Assembly (NCBI RefSeq): GCF_013415485.1
Contig: NZ_JACBXS010000006.1
Span: 89,086-153,085 of the forward strand
Direction of reading: 5' to 3'
Source: Rhabdonatronobacter sediminivivens
GTDB taxonomy: Bacteria > Pseudomonadota > Alphaproteobacteria > Rhodobacterales > Rhodobacteraceae
DNA: 64,000 nucleotides
Positions 51,547-59,486 of this stretch are shown one piece after another. The notes below the pieces were generated by a model. The model was not told the DNA's origin. It made no database searches and was given only the letters and a program-made list of their open reading frames with translations. Position numbers and translations under genes: made by a program. Numbering within the stretch: position 1 is the stretch's first letter; the number at the start of each line of letters is the position of its first letter.

Positions 51547-53754
51547 ATGTCCGCGCCGGATGCGATCCCAGATTTCTTTGACGAGGGCAGGCCGATGGCG
51601 GTGCTGACCACGCAGCCGCTGGACCGGCCGCTGGACTACCGCGCGCCTGAAGGCGGCGCCTGGCTGGGCGCGCTGGTGGAGGTGCCGCTGGGCCCGCGCC
51701 GCGTGCTGGGCGTGGTCTGGGGGGCGGCGGAAAGCGATCTGCCGCTGGCAAAGCTGCGCCCGGCGATCCGGGTGCTGGACGCGGCACCGTTGCGTGCGGA
51801 ATTGCGCAGTTTCCTGATGCGCGCGGCGGATTACACCATGACACCGCTGCCGGCGATGCTGCGGCTGGCCACCCGCGCGCCGGGGCTGGGCGATGGTCCG
51901 GCCATGCGCAAGCTGTTGCGCCGGGGCGACACGCTGCCCCCGCGCATGACCGATGCGCGCGCCCGGGTGCTGGCGGCCTTCGATGACTTTGGCGGCGCGG
52001 CCCTGGCGCCGGGGGAACTGGCGGCGGCCGCCGGGGTGGGGCCGGGTGTGGTGCGCGGGCTGGTCGAGGCGGGCGCGCTGGTCGAATGCGACACCCCGCG
52101 CGATGGGCCGTTGCCCCGGCTGGACCCCGCCCGCCCCGGCCCGGTGCTGAACCCCGAACAGGCGGCGGCAGCGGCGGCGCTGCGCGCCTCGGTCACGGGC
52201 GGCGCCTATGGCACCACGCTGCTGAAGGGCGTCACCGGCTCCGGCAAGACCGAAGCCTATCTGGAGGCCGTGGCCGAATGTCTGGCCCGGGGCCGTCAGG
52301 CGCTGGTCCTGCTGCCCGAGATTGCCCTGACCGCCGAATTCCTGACCCGGGTGGAGGCCCGTTTCGGCGCCCGCCCCGGCGAGTGGCATTCCGGCGTCAC
52401 CCAGGCTGAGCGGCGGCGCCTGTGGCGGATGGTGGGGCAGGGGGGCGCGCAACTGGTGGTGGGGGCGCGGTCGGCCCTGTTCCTGCCGTTTCAGGACCTG
52501 GGGCTGATTGTCGTCGATGAGGAACATGACGGCTCCTACAAGCAGGAGGAGGGCGTGCTCTACAACGCCCGCGACATGGCGGTGCTGCGCGCCAGCCACG
52601 CGGGCGCGCATGTGGTGCTGGCCTCGGCCACGCCGTCGCTGGAAAGCTGGGCCAATGCCGACAGCGGCAAATACGCCCGGCTGGACCTGCCCGCACGCTT
52701 CGGTGAAAGCGTGCTGCCGGACATGCGCGCGGTGGACCTGCGGGCCGAGGAACTGCCCCCGGGGCGCTGGATATCGCCCACGCTGGTGGGGGCGGTGCAG
52801 GAGCGGGTTGCGGCGGGGGAACAGGCGCTCCTGTTCCTGAACCGGCGGGGCTATGCACCGCTGACGGTGTGCCGGGCCTGTGGCCATCAGATCGGCTGCG
52901 ATGATTGCGACGCGCGCATGGTGGAACACCGCTTTCTGAACCGGCTGATGTGTCACCAGTGCGGTGCGACGAAACCGATGCCTGAAACCTGCCCGTCCTG
53001 TGGTGCGGCGGATCGTCTGGCGGCGGTGGGTCCGGGGGTCGAACGGCTGGCCGAGGAAGCCGCCGCCGTCTTTCCGGATGCGCGGGTGATGGTGCTGTCG
53101 TCGGACCTGTTCGCCTCGGCCCGGGCGTTGAAGGCGCATGTGGCGGCGATCGCGGCGGGGGAATGTGACATCATCATCGGCACGCAGCTGGTGGCCAAGG
53201 GGCACAACTTCCCCAATCTGACCCTGGTGGGGGTGATCGACGCCGATCTGGGGCTGCAGGGGTCGGACCTGCGCGCCGCCGAACGCTGCTTTCAACTGGT
53301 CCGCCAGGTGGCGGGGCGGGCCGGGCGCGCAGGCCAGCCGGGGCTGGCGCTGGTGCAGACCAGCCAGCCCGATCACCCGGTGATCCGCGCGATCCTCTCG
53401 GGCGATGACGAGGGCTTCTGGCGGGCCGAGGCGCAGGCCCGCCGCGCCGCCGCCATGCCGCCCTATGGGCGGCTGGCGGGGATCATCCTGTCAGCGCCGG
53501 GACAGGAAGAGGCGTTCGACCTTGGCCGCGCGCTGGCGGCCGGGGCGGCCCCCCTGCACGCCATAGGGGCCGAGGTCTGGGGCCCCGCGCCCGCCCCCAT
53601 CGCCCGCATCCGGGGGCGCCACCGGGTGCGGCTGCTGGTCAAGGCCCCGCGCGGCGCCCGGCTGCAACCGGCGCTGCGGCAATGGCTGGCCCCGCACCGG
53701 CTGACGGGTGATCTGCGGCTGTCGGTGGATATCGATCCGCAGACGTTTTTCTGA
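51547..53754 (+). CDS. priA: Primosomal replication restart helicase
   Basis: A 735-residue PriA that reloads the replisome at stalled forks. N-terminal DNA-binding domain, then a superfamily 2 helicase core: Walker A GVTGSGKTE at 228, DEEH at 324-327. Eight zinc-binding cysteines lie in CRACGHQIGCDDCD and CHQCG...CPSCG (about 440-485). I use ATG 51547 (MSAPDAIPDFFDEG); the frame is open to 51130, but that region is the reverse strand of fsa. Convergent with the acetate kinase fusion gene 11 bp away. Confidence 0.93.
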   Translation: MSAPDAIPDFFDEGRPMAVLTTQPLDRPLDYRAPEGGAWLGALVEVPLGPRRVLGVVWGAAESDLPLAKLRPAIRVLDAAPLRAELRSFLMRAADYTMTPLPAMLRLATRAPGLGDGPAMRKLLRRGDTLPPRMTDARARVLAAFDDFGGAALAPGELAAAAGVGPGVVRGLVEAGALVECDTPRDGPLPRLDPARPGPVLNPEQAAAAAALRASVTGGAYGTTLLKGVTGSGKTEAYLEAVAECLARGRQALVLLPEIALTAEFLTRVEARFGARPGEWHSGVTQAERRRLWRMVGQGGAQLVVGARSALFLPFQDLGLIVVDEEHDGSYKQEEGVLYNARDMAVLRASHAGAHVVLASATPSLESWANADSGKYARLDLPARFGESVLPDMRAVDLRAEELPPGRWISPTLVGAVQERVAAGEQALLFLNRRGYAPLTVCRACGHQIGCDDCDARMVEHRFLNRLMCHQCGATKPMPETCPSCGAADRLAAVGPGVERLAEEAAAVFPDARVMVLSSDLFASARALKAHVAAIAAGECDIIIGTQLVAKGHNFPNLTLVGVIDADLGLQGSDLRAAERCFQLVRQVAGRAGRAGQPGLALVQTSQPDHPVIRAILSGDDEGFWRAEAQARRAAAMPPYGRLAGIILSAPGQEEAFDLGRALAAGAAPLHAIGAEVWGPAPAPIARIRGRHRVRLLVKAPRGARLQPALRQWLAPHRLTGDLRLSVDIDPQTFF

Positions 53755-53765
53755 CCGGGGCGCGC

Positions 53766-55571
53766 TCAGCCCGTGGATTTCGCGGTCAGGGTGGTCACAT
53801 GCATGTCGGGGACGACCTCGCCCTCGGTATGGCCGGTGATCCCGGCGGCATTGGCCTCGTCGGTGTCGATATGCATTTCGGTAAAGGCCTGGGGCTGCAC
53901 CCGCACCAGCACCTGCGCAAAGGTCAGCGCGCGCGCGGCATGGCTGAGGTTCACATCCACCGTATCGCCATCCTCCACCCCCATGCGCGCCGCATCATCG
54001 GGGTGCATGTGGATATGGCGCGCGGCGATGATCAGCCCGTCGGTGTCGATGCTGCCCGCCGGGCCCACCAGCCGCACATGGGGCGTGCCGTCCAGATCGC
54101 CGCTCTGGCGGACGGGGGCGTCGATGCCCAGCGCAAAGCTGTCGGTGCGCGAGACCTCGACCTGGGTGCGGTTGCGCAGCGGGCCCAGGATGGCCACCCG
54201 GTCGAACCGGCCCTTGGGGCCTTCGACGGTCACGCGCTCGGCGGCGGCCCAGTTGCCGGGCTGGCGCAGGGGTTTGCCGGGGGTGAGTTCGTAGCCGGGG
54301 CCGAAAAGTGCCTCCACCGCCGCGGCATCCAGATGCACATGGCGGGCGGATACGGCCACCGGGATCGGCTGCGGGGCGGGCTTGGGCGACTTCCGTGCGG
54401 CGCCGACCTCTTGCGCGATCATCAGCTGTTCGGCGGTTTCGGTGACCAGCACCTGCACCCGCGCGCCATAGGCCTGGATCTGCGGTGCGGCATAGCCCTC
54501 CAGATCGGCAACCATGTTGCGGTCATGGTCCAGCTTCAGGCCGAGGAACTCCAGCCCGTCGCAGATCCGCCGCCGCATGGAGGGCGAGTTCTCGCCGATC
54601 CCGCCGGTAAAGACCAGCGCATCCAGCCCGCCCATGGCCGCCGCATAGGCGCCGATATACTTGCGCGCGCGATAGGCATAGATGTTGATGGCGGCCTGCG
54701 CCTCGGCGTCGCCTTCGGCAGCGCGGGCTTCGACATCGCGCATGTCCGAACTGCCGGTAAGCCCCTTCAGCCCGCTTTCGCCGTTCAGCGCGGCCTCGAT
54801 CGCGTCGATCTCCAGGCCCAGCTCGCGGTGCAGATAGCCAAAGGCGCCCGGGTCCAGATCGCCGGGGCGGGTGCCCATGACCAGCCCCTCCAGCGGGGTC
54901 AGCCCCATGGAACTGTCGATGCTTTGCCCCCGGTTGATGGCACAGGCCGAGGCGCCATTGCCCAGATGCAGGCTGATCAGCCGCAGCTCGCGCAAGTCCG
55001 TATCCAGCGCCTCGGCCGCGCGGCGGGCGACATATTTGTGCGAGGTGCCGTGAAACCCGAAGCGCCGCAGCCCGGCATCGCGCCATGCCTTTGGCACCGC
55101 ATAGGTGGTGGCGCGGGCGGGCTGGGACAGGTGAAAGGCGGTGTCGAACACCCCCCATTGCGGCAGGTCCGGCCAGCAGGCGCGGGCGCGGGTCACGCCT
55201 TCGACATTGGCGGGGTTGTGCAGGGGCGCCAGCGGGGTGAGGGCGGCGATCTGTTCCATGACCTCGGGCGTCAGCTCGGTGGCCTCGGTGAAGCGGGCGC
55301 CGCCATGGGCGATGCGGTGGCCGATGGCGTCCAGTCCTTCCACGCCGTGATCAGTCAGCACCTGCGGCACGGCGGCGATGGCGACGCCCAGATCGGCATG
55401 GGGTGCGCGGCCGCGCGTGCCATTGAAACTGGTATCGCAGCCGCCAGGGGTGAAGCGGTCGAAACTGCCCTTGAACACATGGCGGGTGCGGTTCAGGGGC
55501 GCGCCGGGGTCCAGATCGAACACCCCGAATTTCAGGCTCGATGAACCGGCGTTGAAGACCAGAATGCGCAT
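53766..55571 (-). CDS. Fused acetate kinase / PduL-type phosphotransacylase
   Basis: A 601-residue two-enzyme protein. Residues 1 to about 395 are acetate kinase: VFNAGSSSLKFGV, GHRIAHGGARF, FGFHGTSHKYV, HLGNGAS and FTGGIGENS. Residues about 405-601 are a PduL-type phosphotransacylase with its two zinc-binding signatures SARHVHLD and AARHIHMH. Together they interconvert acetyl-CoA and acetate plus ATP (or propionyl-CoA) without a separate Pta. It is a single frame with no break, so it is a true fusion. Kinase and transacylase are usually separate genes, so substrate channelling may be involved. Confidence 0.9.
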   Translation of the reverse strand: MRILVFNAGSSSLKFGVFDLDPGAPLNRTRHVFKGSFDRFTPGGCDTSFNGTRGRAPHADLGVAIAAVPQVLTDHGVEGLDAIGHRIAHGGARFTEATELTPEVMEQIAALTPLAPLHNPANVEGVTRARACWPDLPQWGVFDTAFHLSQPARATTYAVPKAWRDAGLRRFGFHGTSHKYVARRAAEALDTDLRELRLISLHLGNGASACAINRGQSIDSSMGLTPLEGLVMGTRPGDLDPGAFGYLHRELGLEIDAIEAALNGESGLKGLTGSSDMRDVEARAAEGDAEAQAAINIYAYRARKYIGAYAAAMGGLDALVFTGGIGENSPSMRRRICDGLEFLGLKLDHDRNMVADLEGYAAPQIQAYGARVQVLVTETAEQLMIAQEVGAARKSPKPAPQPIPVAVSARHVHLDAAAVEALFGPGYELTPGKPLRQPGNWAAAERVTVEGPKGRFDRVAILGPLRNRTQVEVSRTDSFALGIDAPVRQSGDLDGTPHVRLVGPAGSIDTDGLIIAARHIHMHPDDAARMGVEDGDTVDVNLSHAARALTFAQVLVRVQPQAFTEMHIDTDEANAAGITGHTEGEVVPDMHVTTLTAKSTG

Positions 55572-55602
55572 GGCGCCTCCTTCGTGTTCGGTGATTGCGG
55601 CG

Positions 55603-57444
55603 CTATAACGGCCAGATCCACGGGATCACCAGGCTGGCCGTCAGGGCCATCAGGATATTGAGCGGAATTCCCACTTTCATGAAATCGGTGAAGCGGTAGC
55701 CGCCGGGGCCATAGACCAGCGTGTTGGTCTGATAGCCGATGGGCGTGGCAAAACTGGCCGAGGCCGCCAGCATCACCGCCACCACCAGCGGGCGCGGGTC
55801 CACCCCCAATGCCAGACCCAGACTGATGACAATGGGGGTCATCACCACCGCAACGGCATTGTTGGTTACCAACTCCGTCAGGACCGATGTCAGCACATAG
55901 ACCGACAGCACCAGCAGCACCGGCGGCATCACGCCCAGCAAGGGCACGGCGGCACTGACGATCAGTGCCACCGCCCCGGAGTCCTGCAACCCCGCGCCGA
56001 CGGCCAGCATGCCGAAGATCAGCGCCAACAGGCGGCCATCGATGAAGCCGAATGCCTCATCCGCATCGATGCAGCGGGTCAGCAGCACCACTGCCACACC
56101 GATTACGGCAAGCAGCAGGATCGGCGCAACGCCCAGCGCCGAAAGCGCCACGATCGCCGCCAGCGTGGCAATCACGATGGGGGCATGGCTGCGCCGATAG
56201 GCCCGGTCCGAAGGCTGGGCGATATCCACCATGTCCATATCCGTGGCCAGCCGCTGGATATCCGCCGGTGTGCCTTCCAGCAGCAGCGTGTCGCCCACAC
56301 GCACGACCAGTTCATCCAGGTTGCGGCCGATGTTCTGGTTGCGCCGATGCACCGCCAGCGGATAGACGCCGTAGCGCCGCCGCAGCCGCAGCGATCCCAG
56401 CGTGCGCCCCACCATCCGGCACCCGGGCGCGATCAGCGCCTCGACCGTGCTGGTGCGGACCGATGACAGCTTCTGGATGGTCTCTGGCGCGGGCGCATCC
56501 GGGGACCGCTCGGTGGCGCGGGGGTCTTCGGCATCCTTGGGGGTGGCCACATCCTTGTTCTTCTTCAGGCCCAGGACTTCGGACATGGCGGTGCGCAGCA
56601 CCACCCGGTCGCCCGCCGCCAGTTCCACCGCCCCTATGTCACGGCGCAAGGAGGCATCGCCGCGCAGCACATCGATCACCCGCGCGCCTTCGCGCTTGAA
56701 CAGGTCGATGGTGTCGATGGGCCGCCCGATCAGGGATGAGTTCTCGGGGATCACCACCTCGGTAAAGAATTTCATCTTCGAGCGATCCGACAGCAAGGTG
56801 CTCAGCGAATCACGGTTCGGCAGCAGAAACCGCCCGATGGTGGCCAGGTATGTCACCCCCACCAGCGCCATCACCAGCCCCGCCAGCGTGATCTCGAATA
56901 TGGTGAAAGGCGCAAGGCCCGCGTTCTGCGCCACCCCGTCCACCAGCAGGTTGGTCGAGGTTCCCACCAGCGTTATCGTGCCGCCGAAGATGGAGAAATA
57001 GCTGAGCGGGATCAGTAGTTTGGAGGCCGAGGTCTGCATCTGCCGGGCAAGCTGGATGAAGATGGGGATCATCACCACCACAATCGGCGTGTTGTTCACA
57101 AAGGCCGACAGGAACAGCGCTGTCAGCGTCAACATGCCCAGTGTCAGCACCGGGTGCTGTTTCACATGGCGCGCGGCGATCTGGGTGATCCAGTCCAGTG
57201 TGCCGGTGCGCACCAGCGCGCCAACGATCACAAAGAGCGCGGCAATGGTCCAGGGCGCGTGGTTGGAGAAGACCTCAAGCGCCATGCCATAGGGCAGGAT
57301 GCCCAGCATCAGCATCACGGCGGCGCCGGAAATGGCCACGACCTCAACCGGATAAACCTCGCGCATGAAGGCGATGAACATGACGGCGACAATGAGCAGT
57401 GCCGTCACGGCTTCGACCATGGGGGGGAGGTCCAGTCCGATCAT
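55603..57444 (-). CDS. SLC13-family transporter with two RCK-C domains
   Basis: A 613-residue membrane protein. Two halves of membrane helices (about 5-200 and 430-613) flank a cytoplasmic insert with two TrkA/RCK C-terminal domains (about 225-300 and 335-410). The family (DASS/SLC13-like, YbhI/SLT type) moves anions such as sulfate, dicarboxylates or related acids with sodium. Landmarks: FVNNTPIVVVMIPIF and ELVTNNAVAVVMTPI, the paired NxxP-type anion/sodium loops. Substrate unknown. Next to the acetate kinase fusion, 31 bp away. Confidence 0.85.
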   Translation of the reverse strand: MIGLDLPPMVEAVTALLIVAVMFIAFMREVYPVEVVAISGAAVMLMLGILPYGMALEVFSNHAPWTIAALFVIVGALVRTGTLDWITQIAARHVKQHPVLTLGMLTLTALFLSAFVNNTPIVVVMIPIFIQLARQMQTSASKLLIPLSYFSIFGGTITLVGTSTNLLVDGVAQNAGLAPFTIFEITLAGLVMALVGVTYLATIGRFLLPNRDSLSTLLSDRSKMKFFTEVVIPENSSLIGRPIDTIDLFKREGARVIDVLRGDASLRRDIGAVELAAGDRVVLRTAMSEVLGLKKNKDVATPKDAEDPRATERSPDAPAPETIQKLSSVRTSTVEALIAPGCRMVGRTLGSLRLRRRYGVYPLAVHRRNQNIGRNLDELVVRVGDTLLLEGTPADIQRLATDMDMVDIAQPSDRAYRRSHAPIVIATLAAIVALSALGVAPILLLAVIGVAVVLLTRCIDADEAFGFIDGRLLALIFGMLAVGAGLQDSGAVALIVSAAVPLLGVMPPVLLVLSVYVLTSVLTELVTNNAVAVVMTPIVISLGLALGVDPRPLVVAVMLAASASFATPIGYQTNTLVYGPGGYRFTDFMKVGIPLNILMALTASLVIPWIWPL

Positions 57445-57511
57445 TCTGCGCCTTTTTCCAGCCGGTGTGCCACGCGGTGACCTGCAGTTGACCCCGGTTT
57501 GGCCCTGCGAT

Positions 57512-58477
57512 TCAAGCGGATTTGCCCGGTGGCGCGGGTGGGTCGGTGCCCGGGCCGGGGCCGGGCGCGGTTTGCGGGCGGGGTTGCACCAGAAACAGAC
57601 CCCCGAACAGCAGTGCCAGCGCGGTCCAGAACCAGGGCGATGGACGCTCGCCCAGCAAGAGCATCGCCCAGACCACCCCGGACGCGGTCACCACATAGGC
57701 CACCTGCGCGCCAAAGACCGCCCCGCCATGGCGCAGAATGGCCACATAGCCCGCATAGGCCAGCGATCCGCCGATGCCTGAGATCAGGATCGCCCATTCC
57801 GCCGCACCCCAGGCCGTGCCCGGCATGACCGGCGCGCCGCTAAGCGCCGCCAGCGGCAGCACCATCACCACCGCCATGGCCGTGGCGCCCAGCAATGTCT
57901 GCATCGGCCCCGCCTGCGCGCGCGAGACATTGGCGATCACCAGCCCCTCCAGCGCATAGCACATGGGCGCGATCATGCTGACCAGAACAAAGGCGGTGGC
58001 CGTGCCGGGCGGCAGGCTGGCTTCGGGCAGGATCAGAAGCGCTACGGCGCCCGCGCCAAGGGTCAGGCCGACAAAGCGTTTCCAGCGAAAGCGCTCGATC
58101 CGCAGACCCAGCGCCAGCCCCAGCGCGAAGATCGGCACCAGCGCGATGATCACGGAATGCACCGCCGCAGGCACATGCCCCAGCGCCCAGAACGCGGCCA
58201 GATGCGGCAGCACGATCCCCAGCAGCGCCACGGCCAGATACAGCGCCAGAGACGACCGGTCCAGCGGGATGCGCCAGCGCCCCCGCACCACCAGAACCGC
58301 CGCCAGCACCAACAGGCCCAGCACCGATTGCCACAGCACGATGGTCAGGGGCAGATACCCCGCCAGCCGGGCAATCCGGACCAGCGGCGCCCCGGCGCCC
58401 CAGGCTGCGCCCACCGCCAGCAACCCCGCAAGGGCCAGCAACACCGGCATCATGGGGCGCAGGGCCACGGTGGTCAT
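57512..58477 (-). CDS. DMT-superfamily (EamA) transporter
   Basis: A 321-residue protein with ten predicted membrane helices in two EamA repeats (about 10-150 and 160-295). The family exports amino acids or other metabolites. The C-terminus is Pro/Gly-rich and cytoplasmic. The start overlaps the stop of the phosphodiesterase gene by 4 bp (ATGA on the minus strand). Substrate unknown. Confidence 0.85.
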   Translation of the reverse strand: MTTVALRPMMPVLLALAGLLAVGAAWGAGAPLVRIARLAGYLPLTIVLWQSVLGLLVLAAVLVVRGRWRIPLDRSSLALYLAVALLGIVLPHLAAFWALGHVPAAVHSVIIALVPIFALGLALGLRIERFRWKRFVGLTLGAGAVALLILPEASLPPGTATAFVLVSMIAPMCYALEGLVIANVSRAQAGPMQTLLGATAMAVVMVLPLAALSGAPVMPGTAWGAAEWAILISGIGGSLAYAGYVAILRHGGAVFGAQVAYVVTASGVVWAMLLLGERPSPWFWTALALLFGGLFLVQPRPQTAPGPGPGTDPPAPPGKSA

Positions 58478-59349
58478 GCGCGCCCCGGCCCGGGGGCAAG
58501 GGCGGCCGGGTCCGGGGTGCCCGGCTCAAACGGTGCCGGCCCCTCGGCAGGCAACCGCCCGCCCGCCCGGACGGCCATGATCTGCCGAGCCTTGCCGGTG
58601 GCGTCATCGGTTTCAACGAACACGCCGCACAGGGTCACCGGCCCCTTGGCGGGCTCGAACCGGGCCTTGCCCATGCCAGTGACAAAGCGGCGCATGGGCT
58701 CGTCCTTGGCCATGCCGATGACGCTGTCATAATCGCCGCACATGCCCGCATCGCTGAGGTAGGCCGTACCCCGCGGCAGGATCTGGGCATCGGCGGTGGG
58801 GACATGGGTATGGGTGCCCACCGCCAGGCTGGCGCGCCCGTCACACCAATGGCCCAGGGCCATCTTCTCGGAGGTGGCCTCGCAATGGATGTCGATGACC
58901 GAGGCCTGCACCCGCCCGCCGGGCGGATGGGCGCGCAGCACCGGTTCCAGCGCCGAAAACGGGTCATCGAAGGCGCGTTTCATGAACACCTGGCCCAGCA
59001 CCTGCGCCACCAGCACACGCCGCCCGCCCGGCGCCTCGAACACGCCATGGCCGCGGCCCGGCGTGGCGGTCTTGGCAAAGTTCAGTGGCCGCAGGATGCG
59101 CGGTTCACTGTCGATGAATCCCAGCATGGTGCGCTGGTCAAAGGCGTGATCGCCCAGCGTCAGGCAATCCGCCCCGGCCTCCAGCAGGGACTGGGCATGT
59201 TCCGGCGACACTCCCATGCCCCCGGTGGCGTTTTCCGCGTTGACGATGATGAAATCCAGACGCCACGCAGCGCGCAGGCGGGGCAGGGCCTCGGCCACTG
59301 CTGCCCGGCCCGCGCGGCCCATCACATCGCCCAGAAACAAGATCCGCAT
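58474..59349 (-). CDS. YmdB-type metallophosphodiesterase
   Basis: A 291-residue protein of the TIGR00282/YmdB family of metal-dependent phosphodiesterases; Bacillus YmdB cleaves 2',3'-cyclic nucleotides. Metal-binding blocks: LFLGDVMGRAGR, NAENATGG, GDHAFD, IDIHCEATSEK and VGTHTHVPTADA. ATG 59349 is used; an upstream ATG at 59373 is inside the divergent region. Coupled by overlap to the EamA gene. Divergent from glnE. Confidence 0.9.
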   Translation of the reverse strand: MRILFLGDVMGRAGRAAVAEALPRLRAAWRLDFIIVNAENATGGMGVSPEHAQSLLEAGADCLTLGDHAFDQRTMLGFIDSEPRILRPLNFAKTATPGRGHGVFEAPGGRRVLVAQVLGQVFMKRAFDDPFSALEPVLRAHPPGGRVQASVIDIHCEATSEKMALGHWCDGRASLAVGTHTHVPTADAQILPRGTAYLSDAGMCGDYDSVIGMAKDEPMRRFVTGMGKARFEPAKGPVTLCGVFVETDDATGKARQIMAVRAGGRLPAEGPAPFEPGTPDPAALAPGPGRA

Positions 59350-59486
59350 GAGTGCTCCTGCTGTTCGCGCCAAAGCCTATGCGCGAAGCATCGGCCTGGC
59401 AATGGGCTGCGGTGCGGCATGGAGGCACCGCCCGCTGCCCGCTCGCCCGATTGACCTTGCCGCGCCCAGCGCGCAGTCTTGCCGCC

